DNA of 64,000 nucleotides from Ophiosphaerella korrae (Eukaryota > Ascomycota > Dothideomycetes > Pleosporales > Phaeosphaeriaceae): positions 124,001-188,000 of the forward strand of contig JALNQF010000042.1 in NCBI GenBank assembly GCA_028456385.1. The letters run 5' to 3'. Positions 54,531 to 64,000 of the stretch are shown here, one piece after another. Below the pieces are notes generated by a model, which was not told the origin of the DNA, did no database searches, and was given only the letters and a program-made list of their open reading frames with translations. Each line of letters starts with the position of its first letter. The stretch's first letter is position 1. The position numbers and the translations under genes are program-made.

Positions 54531-57500
54531 AGTTCCCAACTGCATCATCACTGTACAACATAATTAAAGGTGTTTGGGCTGGGAGCATTGCATGGCTAGG
54601 GATACACCATTCTCTCACGAACATAGTTCTCGATAACCTGGTACTCACGACATCCTGTGCGAGGATAGGTCAAAGTACACGTCTACATAGCACGTATACC
54701 ATCACATATTCATGCCCATCACACATGCACGCCTACCCATCACCCTGCACAGTCCTACCAAGTCCAGACCTCTTTCTGATAAATCCCATCCCCAAGCTCA
54801 GTCACATATGTAACTTGCTGCATTCATGAAGCGCTCATGTAACTTTCCGAATCAATACGTCAGCACAGACAACTGCATCCCCCTCCCTTGGCACAATCTA
54901 CCACCCCCATCCCGTTTCATCAATCAAGGCAGCCAAGCATTGCACAACCCCCCGCCCTGTCCCTAAGCCAAGCCCTACCAAGACCCGAGCAATTGCGCTT
55001 GTCGTCTCGCACCCGCAGATCATCCGCCATAGCGCTGTGCGCGCCAGCATTCATGTCTTCTTCAGGAAAAAGAGGGAGTTTGGATGCGGCTGAGTTAGGG
55101 ATGGGTGGGTGCGTGTGCTTCACATGCTAGGGGTACGCGGAGCGCGGCGGAGTGGTATGAGTGACTTGGCGGGATCGACGCTGCGGTGGGAGTATGCGTA
55201 AGGGGCCGCGTAGCGCATTGCGCGATACCTACGTGTGTACATGGTACATGGTGATTGGGCTGCGTGCAGCGGATGATTATGGTAGTATCTAACATTTCAT
55301 CCAAATTGACCGTGTTTTTCTTGGCGGGATTGGTGTGGGTAGGACCGGAACGTTGTGGGAGCGTTTCGTTGGCTTTGAATGTAGCCTCATTTCTGTGTGT
55401 GAGGGCCCAATACATGATGCTGTGTGACAGGTTACTGAGGGTGGGAATGCTTGGCGGTGGCTATGGGTGCACGGGCTGTTGAGTGTAATTAGATGTGGAT
55501 CTGCGTGCAGTCAATTTGCCAGGGCGGAATCCAGTCCGGTTTGATGCGCTGGTACACCATGCATGATGCCGTGCGTTTAGATATGAAGCATAATTTAAAT
55601 GAGCCGTGCAACGAGTATCAATAAGACTTTGTGTAGAGCTAAGTGCCGCCGTGTACCAAGCATTTTGATGGCGCTGCCAAGTGAAGCAAAGTTTCAATGC
55701 ATTTGCAGCTTTTGTTCTGAAACTCTGATGGGTGCCCTGCGGCGGCGATCGACAGTGCCATGGGCGTGAAAGGTAGCTGGTACTTGTCAATAGTTGGGGC
55801 AACTCTGCCGGGTTATTACCGAAAAACAGGTGTATGGTTAAGCGCACGCCATCGAAGGCCAAAGTACAGGGCTACGCACGACACACTGCAGCGACTGCTT
55901 CGGATGACTGGGTATAAAGCGCCGTCGGAAGGCGATATGCCTCCCACGCCATGGAGTGCTCGGTAATAAAATGGACACATGGTGCAAAGACGGAAAAGCA
56001 AAGTCGATACAAGGCTTGTATTGGCCTAGAGCTGTCATGAGAGCAAAAGCTTCCCCGCATGTGCATGGCACCATTGGCAATGCAGGACAGGCCGGCTGCG
56101 GCGCTTCAAGTGCAGACGCAAGATGGCGACAGACCAGCAAATGAGAGCACGGAGCGCATCGACCCGAGGCGCTGCAAGCAAGATGCACGCACGGGAAGGG
56201 CAGTGTAGATTGGTCTGGTGAAACGGCCTTCTGGGAATAGCGCAGGCTGAGATGGGAAAGGACAGGACAGCCGGGCTGCTGGTAGGATGAGAGTGGGCCT
56301 GTCAGAGAGCGGTGTAGACATTGGAGCGGGGGAAGAGGCGCGATGGAGAGTTCTGAAAGACACGGTAAGAAAAGTTGAACAGGCAATGGCGTGAGGTAGT
56401 GGTGCATCTGGAGGCGTGTACAGCGTGACGAGGTGCGCTGATAGTGCCGACGTCCAGATAGGCAGATGGTAGCGGCACAACTGCCAGCAAGCGAACAAGC
56501 AAGCATGCATGCAGTGGTGAATGCATGTGCTTGTGGTGCATAGGATAGGATGGCGCCAGGAGAGGGTTGCAGCGGTTGGAAGGAAGACGACGAGAGAAGT
56601 CAAGGTCCCGTTCCGATGGATGGATGGCTGATGGCTGGTGGCTGATGGCTGATGGCTGATGGCCGCGGGTGGCCGCTGATGGCCGCTGATGGCGTCTTCG
56701 CCATGAAACCTGCTTGCCTGTGTAATTTTCGAGCGTATGCCTTGCCGCATTCGGCTAGCCATGCGCTGACAAAGACGCATTGGGGCATGGCTCGGCGAGG
56801 CCAACAAAGAGCAAAGGAGTCGTTGAGGCTTTGAACGACTGCAACAAGGCCACAATCAGCTTGTCAGCAATACAAGCCGCCCGGCCGCTGCCAGAATCTC
56901 TGCTCGTCTTCTTCGCCGACTGCCTCGACCCCATCTGGGCCCTCCCGACCGTGCGGTACCGCGGATTGCGACCAGTACGCCCCAAGCCCTGCAGCTGAAA
57001 TCGTCGACAAATCCAATCCAATATTACTTGCCAGCAGCCAAGCCAAACGTCGTATTGGTGCCGTTTGTGGGGGGGTGCAGCCTGCAAATAATAAAGCCCC
57101 GAAAACCCGCTGTTTGCTGGCTAGCCTATGCGCTGCCGAGCCTGGACCCAAACCTCCACTAACATCAAATTCTCCCTCCCATCCCTCCCACTCTCCTCTC
57201 TCTGCCCGACACACGCGTCGTGCCATAGTCACAGCTGCTGCTGCCGACGCCTGGCTTACCGATCCATTCACCGTGATCGACACCCGGCCTCAAACACAAC
57301 TCACCAATCCCCAACTTACCCACCTTTACCGCCCGCCGCCACAGCTCACATTCGCTGTGCAGCGCTGTGCAGTACCTACCAGGGTTCCCTTTCTTTTGGC
57401 GCTCCACGCCTCAACTGCCCTGACAAGTCCGACCCTACTCTTCATCATGTTCATTCTTATATTATAACCTCACGCTCCTTGGGGCCCCACCTCGTCTTCG

Positions 57501-57726
57501 ACTCCAATAATACCATCTCATACCCTCCCACAACCACGATTTGTACACGCCCTCCGGTTCCAATTACTCACCTCAATTCGACAATCCTCCTCTTGACTCC
57601 GGAAACCAAATCAACTTCCTGTCAGCGACACCGTCTCATTGTTTCTTAAAGTCTTTCATTCTCTATTTTCAGGACAGCAAGCGAGTGCATATAGCGGCAT
57701 CAAGAACTACTATCTGCGTATCCACC
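54531..57726. other. 3.2 kb intergenic region
   Basis: Between the hydrolase stop and the DUF2457-like gene. No frame here has a recognisable domain; several long minus frames (55,461-55,862 and 55,838-56,506) are stop-poor but of random-looking composition. The last 600 bp are C/T-rich, as expected for a long 5' leader of the downstream gene. Contains the minisatellite listed next. Confidence 0.5.
56612..56693. repeat. GGCTGAT / GGCCGCTGAT minisatellite
   Basis: Short tandem array made of ATGG, then repeated GGCTGAT 7-mers, then GGCCGCTGAT 10-mers, covering about 80 bp. It lies in an intergenic region about 1.0 kb before the next gene start. No coding role is evident. Confidence 0.8.
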
Positions 57727-60084
57727 ATGGCGAACGATCAGGAACACATCAGTAGACAGGGCACACTCGACGTTGGGTGCACACAGAACGTCCCAAACAC
57801 AACGCCACCAGCCATGACTTCAGAAGAGGAGGTCGTTGCTGACGTCGATGAGCCGCCCGAACGAGCGCGTGCCCAGCGACCCGCTTCTTTGAAATTACAC
57901 TACTCTTCCACAACCGCATTTGCAAAATCCAAGCCACGCTGCGACCCACAACAGTCCCTTCTGACGACTGCGCTGCAGGCTAGCTCCAATGCAAGCTCAC
58001 CGGTTGAAGAGCCTGCCAACAAGAGTCCAGCGCGTGGAATGTCCACCGCTTCAACATGGAGCAACAACAGCATCACAACGGCCGACCTAACCAGCGACGG
58101 AGGATTTACAAGCCCAGTGTCACGTACTAGCACACCGAGCCCGCCACCGCCCAGCTCCACGTTCCATAATATGATCCCAGTATTCAACAAAAAACCCTTT
58201 GATCAACCCGTCTCAGTTGTATCTCAAGAAGATGACCTCATCAGCCCTGTACAGAAGGCCGCACCCCAGCCAGCCAGCGAGCAATCCGTCGAAGCCGTTC
58301 TAGGAAGAAAGCGCTGTATTATGTTTGCATGCGGCAAGAAAGAAGAGAAGAAGCCTGTGGTAGAGGCATCCAAGCCCGAGCCAAGCCCTCAGCCACAAGA
58401 AACGCCGAAGCGTGTATGCACCATCAAGTTTGCCTGCCCGACCAAAGTCTCTACAAATGCACCTTCTCAGCCTCCTAAGCCCCGCCTCCGCATGGTCAGC
58501 CCTGCGCCGTTGGGACGTCGGACTCCATTCTCTCCAAAGGCCAAGGCTCACCGCGATTCTGACTCCACAGTGAGGAACAGCTCACCAATCAGCGTTCGCA
58601 AGGTTCCCGTCGTTGATCGTACTCGTCGCTTGAGCATTAACTCTGATATTGCTCATACTGAGGCTTATCGCTTCCATGAGTTTGCCAGTTCTACAGAAGA
58701 AGTAGACGACTGGACTCAGGTTTCCACTTGCCATCGCAACCGACTCACCGTTTCCGATACTCTCAAAGTCGAAAACAGTCTTCGTCAGCTAGGCGAAGAG
58801 GTGGAAGAGGAGGCTCTGGCTGAGGAAGAGGATGATGATGATGATGATGACGACAACGATGATGATGTCGATGACGAGGATGAAGACAACGATCTGCTTC
58901 AAGAGGACGAAGAAGACAGTGATGGTCACAACGACACCACCGATGAAGGGTTCCAAACTGACGATGAAAACGGCTTCGCCGTTTCAGACAACGAGAGTGA
59001 CGCTGGTTCAGACTACAACTGGTGGGCTCCTGGCGCATCGACAGCTGCTACCTCCGTTGAGCACCTCGGACAACTTCGCCTCAAGACGACTCGCACCACC
59101 TCCGAATCTTCACTTGGGTCTATGGAAAGCCAAAAGGGGTTTGAATTCCCCAGTAAGCCTCGTGTGAAGCGCAGAAGATCAAGAGCGGTCAACATTCGTG
59201 CACCAGCCCCAGAGCTACCAGACAGTACGGACTTCGTCTGCGGAACGCTTGATGAAGATCGGCCCCTGGAGGAAGCCTACTTGTCGACTTTGGAACGCCG
59301 ACGTGCTGCCAAGCATAAGCCTACACCTCAGGACATCGACCCTACTTTCCCAACATCGGACCCTGAACTGCCCGACGATGAAGAAGATGAAGTGTCTGAT
59401 GACGACAATATCGTGTCGGAGAGTGATAACAACTTTATGCTTCATGGCCGCATGGACCAAATCGATGGAGACTTACGGGGTCGTCGCAGAGAACCCGCCA
59501 AGAAACGTTCTCCCGCACAGTCACCAAAGCGGCTGCGATCGCCACCACCAACGAAACGCACCATGTGTCGTTCTCCACCACCTCGAAAGCTGTTTGGAAA
59601 CTCACCCAGGCGCCTGCACTCGCCTCCTCCACCATTGCGCCTCCGATCGCCTCCACCCACTCGACGGGGTTCTACCAACCCCATTGCTACACGACAGCGC
59701 AATGAGATGGCGATTCGATTTGGAGGTTTGGCTGAGCGACCAGCGCTCATCTCTGCTTCTGTTCCACGTACTCCATTGTTTGCAAGATTCAACCCTCTTG
59801 AGTACGATGAGGAAGAGGTCAACTCGAATGATATGCCAGTGCGCCGCGCCATTGACATTCAAATCGGTCTCGAGAAGAAAAGACAACGTCGCAAGGAACA
59901 GTTGTACAGAAAGCAACACCGTAAGCCAGTCAAGGAGAAGCGTCCTGCACCCGGTCGAGGCGCAGAACGTATGCGTGAGATGGGTCTTGCTGCCCATGCT
60001 CATAAGGGCAAAACAATGCCTTTCAATCCCCTGAATATGCCACCCACCCCGGATCCAAAGGACATGCACGTCCTATCCGTCTAA
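57727..60084 (+). CDS. Large acidic nuclear-type protein, DUF2457-like
   Basis: 785 residues, single exon. The open frame extends upstream to a TTG, but the first ATG is at 57727 (MANDQEHISRQGTLDVG). The protein is mostly disordered. Recognisable blocks are two short Cys/basic motifs (KRCIMFACGKKEEKK and RVCTIKFACPTK, about 195-245), HEFASSTEEVDDWTQVSTCH (about 317-336) with RNRLTVSDTLKVENSLRQLG, a run of about 40 Asp/Glu residues (about 360-405), a Ser/Pro/Arg-rich region with repeated RSPPP units (about 585-650), and a basic tail ending PPTPDPKDMHVLSV. The FASS..DDW / LTVSDTLK pairing fits the fungal DUF2457 family as I recall it. Function unknown. Confidence 0.6.
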   Translation: MANDQEHISRQGTLDVGCTQNVPNTTPPAMTSEEEVVADVDEPPERARAQRPASLKLHYSSTTAFAKSKPRCDPQQSLLTTALQASSNASSPVEEPANKSPARGMSTASTWSNNSITTADLTSDGGFTSPVSRTSTPSPPPPSSTFHNMIPVFNKKPFDQPVSVVSQEDDLISPVQKAAPQPASEQSVEAVLGRKRCIMFACGKKEEKKPVVEASKPEPSPQPQETPKRVCTIKFACPTKVSTNAPSQPPKPRLRMVSPAPLGRRTPFSPKAKAHRDSDSTVRNSSPISVRKVPVVDRTRRLSINSDIAHTEAYRFHEFASSTEEVDDWTQVSTCHRNRLTVSDTLKVENSLRQLGEEVEEEALAEEEDDDDDDDDNDDDVDDEDEDNDLLQEDEEDSDGHNDTTDEGFQTDDENGFAVSDNESDAGSDYNWWAPGASTAATSVEHLGQLRLKTTRTTSESSLGSMESQKGFEFPSKPRVKRRRSRAVNIRAPAPELPDSTDFVCGTLDEDRPLEEAYLSTLERRRAAKHKPTPQDIDPTFPTSDPELPDDEEDEVSDDDNIVSESDNNFMLHGRMDQIDGDLRGRRREPAKKRSPAQSPKRLRSPPPTKRTMCRSPPPRKLFGNSPRRLHSPPPPLRLRSPPPTRRGSTNPIATRQRNEMAIRFGGLAERPALISASVPRTPLFARFNPLEYDEEEVNSNDMPVRRAIDIQIGLEKKRQRRKEQLYRKQHRKPVKEKRPAPGRGAERMREMGLAAHAHKGKTMPFNPLNMPPTPDPKDMHVLSV
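58823..58909 (+). repeat. Acidic GAT/GAC/GAG-rich tract
   Basis: Nearly pure Asp/Glu codons with a (GAT)n core at 58,829-58,846. A coding trinucleotide tract, likely to vary in length between strains. Confidence 0.75.
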
Positions 60085-60620
60085 GTTGTGTGCAGTACCA
60101 GCGCCGCCGACTCTTGTTGGCACTTCACATGGCTTTGCGATGCAGAGCTTGTTGGTCGCTGGTCTGACATCCCCTTGGGTCCAAGCCTAGCCAGGCGGCC
60201 CACCATTCGCTTCATTAAACATGTTTTTAACCATGATATACTTTATCTCTTTCGCTTCCTGGCAGTTTATGTACATAGCCTAGCCATCCTTTATTCCATC
60301 TCCTATCTTTGTCCGTTCAGCATTGAAAACTAACATATTTGGATACCTTGCTTTATTTTCCTATGTTACAGCGTGTCTCTTTGCATTGCACCGGTGTCGG
60401 GGCCTCCCTTTAGAAGTATAGGTCGAAGGCCCAAGGGGAGTTGTTTGATCTATATCCGTAGAGTGAATCCTTATGAATTTATGAAGTGTGCATCACTCGA
60501 ACAAAACTAGCACTTGACTGTTCATGCTTGATAATTGCTCCCTCACATCTAATCACAAACACAATACCTAGGTTGAGTCCCACACAACCGCACGTTCCCT
60601 TCTAGTACTGAGTCCTCTGC
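60085..60620. other. Convergent intergenic region
   Basis: 536 bp between the DUF2457-like gene (+) and the MFS transporter (-). 3' UTRs expected; AT-rich, no motif recognised. Confidence 0.5.
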
Positions 60621-62294
60621 TCAATATACGTACCGGAAATTGGGGTTCTCCTTATCCGTCAAGTCATCGAAGCCATGCGTCGTACTGATATCCTTCCCAA
60701 ACTCCCTATCCTTCTTCTTATTCCTAGACGTAAGATTCCACCTCAAGAACGCAATCACACACACCAGCACAGAATAACACCCCAAATGAATTGACAACGC
60801 CTTGCGATACCGCGGCGCATCCCCATCAAAAAACACCTGCGGGCCCGTCGCATTGCCCGCACACCACGCCAAGAAATTCATGGTAATACACACGGATTTC
60901 TTGGTCTGCCCCCCAACATTACGCGTCAACATGGACATGCCGAGGCCCTGAGCCGCCCAAAACGTAAACACGATCCAGTAGCTGATGAGCAGGCCTGCCC
61001 TAGTCGCATTATTGGTATTTTTCACCGTCATGATGACAATGGTGCCGACGAAAGAGGGAATGATGAAGACGGCCATGGTCAGCAAGTTCTGGCCCGTCCG
61101 CTTCGTCAGCCACGCGGAGCCCATGAGCGTGAAGATGATGACGGCGCCCAACACCATGGCGAGCAGCTGTGTCTGTAGGACGGAGAACTTGAGCCCGTTG
61201 ATGATGATGTTGTAGAAGGCGCCAAGGCCCGAGGTGGGTAGTGTGGTGCAGATTTGGATGAGCATATAGCAGTATGTTTGCGGGTCACAGAGTGCTTCTT
61301 TGAGCTGGTAGGCACGGAAGGTTCTGTTTTGGAGACCCGTTTGGTTGGAGCGCACGCGCTCGACCATGAGCTTTTTGTCCTTTTCCGTAAAGCATTTGGC
61401 GCGCATGGGCGAGTCGGGGAGGCGGATGAGCACGAAGATGCCCCAGAGAAACGAGGCCATGCCGTAGGTGATGAAGATGGCTTGCCAGGAGCGGATTTTG
61501 GCGGTGCCGGGGTAGGGCACGCCTTTGGTGTCCTTGTAGCTCGGGTGCCGGATCTGGGTGAATGCGTAGGCGAGCAGGCCACCGACGATTTGTTGGGCAC
61601 CGTTCATCATGTACCAGTAGTTGACGACGGCAGCTTGCTCATCTCGCTTGTACCATATGGAGCTCATGATTAGGAAGGCTGGCTGGCAGACGGCTTCGAA
61701 GATACCAAGGAGCGTTCTGACCGCAACAAGAGCAGGAAAACTGAAGCAGAGAGCATGGCAGCAGAGGGTTGTGGACCAGAGCAGGATGTTAATGCCGAGG
61801 AATTTCCCTACAGGGACACGTTGTATGGTAAAGTTGATGGGATATTCCACGATGAGAATAGCCAGGTAAATACAGGTTGTGAGCCATCCAAACTGCAAAA
61901 TGTCAACAAGTCGCCCTCGCTGTTACGTTCTGCGACTTACATAGTAATTCTGCTTCAAAATTGGGATATCGTTACGGATACCCATGATGGAAGAGAAAGA
62001 CATGGTCCCCTTGTCTAATGCCTGAAGAAAATACGTGACAATCATAATAGGAAGCACGCGTCTGTCGATGAGTTTCTTCAAACGCTTGTCCTCCTCCTCC
62101 GTGATGTGTACAGCTTCGGCATTGGCCTCCGCATATTTGGCGACCTCGTCGTCAATACGGTCGTAATTGACATGGTCAACCTTTCCATCGTCCGCAGAAA
62201 GCACACGCTCGACCTGCCCAATATCTTTCTTATCGGGCGAGTGTACGACCTCTGGCGCATCATAGGCGCCCTCCTTGCTGTCCCGAGTCGTCAT
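60621..62294 (-). CDS. Dal5-type MFS transporter (anion:cation symporter family)
   Basis: 541 residues in two exons: 61941-62294 and 60621-61892 (intron 48 bp, GTAAGT..TGCAG). The join gives ILKQNYYFGWLTTCIYLAIL. A cytosolic N-terminus of about 85 residues precedes twelve membrane spans. Family markers are LDKGTMSFSSIMGI (span 1, in place of the usual LDRxNI/LDKxT), RTLLGIFEAVCQPAFLIMSS in span 4, WYKRDEQA in loop 4-5, and RLPDSPMRAKCFTEKDKKLM, then VERVRSNQTG, in the central loop, the typical 'PDxPxxAxFLTxxE' region of ACS/Dal5 proteins. Known members carry allantoate, nicotinate, pantothenate and other organic anions or small acids. The divergent GH105 gene suggests a pectin-derived sugar or uronate, but this is inference. 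Confidence 0.85.
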
Positions 62295-63401
62295 CTTAAC
62301 TGCGCTTCCAGACAGTTGGCTGGCGAAGAGCTTGACTGCAGAGGTAGAGGAAGGAAACCTCAGGACTCGGATGAGCTGCAGAGAGCGGAGTGGTCCATCA
62401 CTTATTTCTACCCGAGTGGATTATTCCGCCCGTGACCCCCAATGCCCCAGTTCCCCGGGCAGCTTACCCCATGTAGAGAGCCTACTCCGCAACCCTGGGT
62501 TAATTCCCTGCGACAACGTTTAGCCCGTGCCAACACCTGTCGAGCAACCCCACCCGAGTCTAACGTAGGATTGAAGCGAGCAAATGGGTGCCTCTTACCG
62601 AATCGCTAGTCCTCGATAGTTCGCGTCCCCACTATCATGTTGTCCATTCAGAGTATGGTCCCTCGGCAGAAAATCAGCATCTGTGGAGGTGCTGCCCGCT
62701 GGGCTTGCCATCGTATTTAGTAAATCATCGGCTCAATACAGACCGAATGCCATTTCTAATGGGTTGATGCTTGAATAAGCTCGTGAAGGCGTAGGCCAGA
62801 GCTCCCGTTGCTGGGAAAAGGCTGCTGGTGGAATATTTGTTCCGCGGCTAAGTTGGTGGCGGCTGGCGTCTCGCGGCTTGCACTCAGGCAAGCTCTATCC
62901 AAGTCAGCTGCATTACTGTTTCCCAGCTATATTAGGTTAAACGCCTAATCAGTCGGTGTAGCGAACGACGATGTCGGTGCATTATCAGGCGAATGTTGAT
63001 CATTGTTGTTGGTGCTGAGGCTGGATGGAAAAAATGAGCTACTTGTTGCTGCGGCCCCCACACTGCCGTCCACTCCGCATGGAGCCCCATCTTTTCAGTA
63101 TCAGAGTCAGTGCAGAACCGAATGGTTCGGTACAGGATAGAACGAAAGCGGAGCGTACATAGTACCCCTCCAGCTTTTTGACTTTGTGCCTGAGATTTAA
63201 TCCCCGCTTGAGAATGGCTACATTTGGGGCCCATTGAATCCACCTTCTTGAACCGCGTGACCAGTCACAATTTTACCAATTATCTTCATCCATCAACAGG
63301 CTGTGCTTGGAATTATTCATCCTTTCAGCCGTAAAATCTTCTTCTGTCCACAAAACTCAATCAATACCTATACTGGGCGTGTAGAGCTCTAGTCCACCAC
63401 C
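62295..63401. other. Bidirectional promoter of the MFS transporter and GH105 gene
   Basis: 1.1 kb between two divergent start codons. No supportable frame within. A shared promoter would allow joint induction; no specific operator identified. Confidence 0.5.
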
Positions 63402-64000
63402 ATGTCCTCCCTCACAATCAATGGCCTAATAAAAGAGACAATCGACACTAAGCTCAAACTCCTCACTCACAACCTCATCAACATCAACGACACAACAGGC
63501 GAATTCCTCCTAAAACTCGCCGATGGCCGCATAATCGACACCAAAGGTTGGGACGGCTGGGAATGGACACACGGCATCGGCCTCTACGGCCTCTGGCACC
63601 ACTATACCCTCACCGGATCCCCAGAAACGCTCTTGATAATCCAATCCTGGTTCGACAAACAGCTCGCCAAAGGCACAACCAAAAACATCAACACCATGAG
63701 CCCCTTCCTCACCCTCGCCTACCTCTACGAAGAAACAGGTAACAAGACATACATCCCCTGGCTCGACGCCTGGGCCGAATGGCTCATGCACGGCCTCCCC
63801 CGCACAAAGTACGGCGGCTTCCAGCACGAGACGTACGTCGACTTCAACAAGGACGAGCTCTGGGACGACACGCTAATGATGAGTGCGCTACCCCTCGCCA
63901 AAATCGGACTCGTGTTGAACCGCCCGGCGTACATCGAGGAGGCAAAGCGCCAATTTCTCTTGCACTGCCAGTTCCTGTGCGACACGACCACGGGCCTGTT
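63402..64000 (+). CDS. GH105 unsaturated rhamnogalacturonyl hydrolase, N-terminal part
   Basis: ATG at 63402 opens a frame that continues off the right edge (199 complete codons visible; no intron needed so far). No signal peptide, so probably cytosolic like bacterial YteR. Family marks: GRIIDTKGWDGWEWTHGIGL (43-62), where the D51/W region binds the substrate, then MSPFLTLAYLYEETGN, and DFNKDELWDDTLMMSALPLA (147-166). The Asp of the WDDTLMM block (D155/D156) corresponds to the catalytic Asp of GH105/GH88. The alternating helices fit an (alpha/alpha)6 barrel. It hydrates and removes the unsaturated uronic acid left by pectate/rhamnogalacturonan lyases. The C-terminal half lies outside the window. 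Confidence 0.9.
   Translation, partial: MSSLTINGLIKETIDTKLKLLTHNLININDTTGEFLLKLADGRIIDTKGWDGWEWTHGIGLYGLWHHYTLTGSPETLLIIQSWFDKQLAKGTTKNINTMSPFLTLAYLYEETGNKTYIPWLDAWAEWLMHGLPRTKYGGFQHETYVDFNKDELWDDTLMMSALPLAKIGLVLNRPAYIEEAKRQFLLHCQFLCDTTTGL

Noticed and set aside
55461..56506. Stop-poor minus-strand frames of 133 and 222 codons
   Set aside because: No domain, random-looking composition, no ATG context or splice structure; likely chance openness in an intergenic region.

Overview
This is nuclear DNA of a filamentous ascomycete (Pezizomycotina). By overall gene repertoire I would guess Dothideomycetes/Pleosporales, but that rank is inference. The evidence is: spliceosomal introns of about 45-140 bp with GT/AG ends in most genes; cytosolic ribosomal proteins eL37 and eS4; a HET-domain gene; an RNAi-type RNA-dependent RNA polymerase; the fungal pH-sensor PalI/Rim9; and carbohydrate-active enzymes (GT31, GH105, CBM18 modules). 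Genes lie on both strands with no operon logic. I worked out exon structures by hand, requiring GT..AG ends and continuous reading frame.

Bases 1-22,500 look like accessory, environment-facing sequence: the start of an SBF/RCH1-like membrane carrier (-), an MTHFS-domain protein (+), a small four-cysteine secreted protein (-), a type II membrane GT31 glycosyltransferase with a PAN-like tail (+), a large broken Ser-rich gene with two CBM18 modules and a CenC-like C-terminal domain (+), a GNAT acetyltransferase (-) divergent from a HET gene (+), a gene-poor stretch with coding relics, an Arg/Ser-rich disordered protein (-), a 4.3 kb stretch without a supportable gene, and a secreted Vps62-like protein (+).

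Bases 23,000-60,100 look like a housekeeping core: eL37 (-), a PHO84-type phosphate transporter (+), Elongator subunit Elp6 (-), a 1,487-residue RdRP (-), a 1,087-residue five-exon coiled-coil protein (-), mitochondrial D-lactate dehydrogenase (+, ten exons), aspartate-semialdehyde dehydrogenase (+), eS4 (+), PalI (+) with an RGG-rich tail, a BCAS3-domain WD40 protein (-), an HSL-type alpha/beta hydrolase (+) and a large acidic DUF2457-like protein (+).

The right edge holds a divergent pair: a Dal5-type MFS transporter (-) and the first 199 residues of a GH105 unsaturated rhamnogalacturonyl hydrolase (+). Together they suggest a two-gene uptake/degradation unit for pectin fragments.

I saw no convincing CRISPR array, intact transposon, rRNA or tRNA gene. 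The items most worth a second look are the multiply broken CBM18/Ser-rich gene, the divergent GH105-transporter pair, the E-box plus telobox arrangement upstream of eS4, the RGG-rich tail on PalI, the His-rich repeat tail on the RdRP, the orphan coiled-coil gene, and the coding relics between the HET gene and the Arg/Ser-rich gene.
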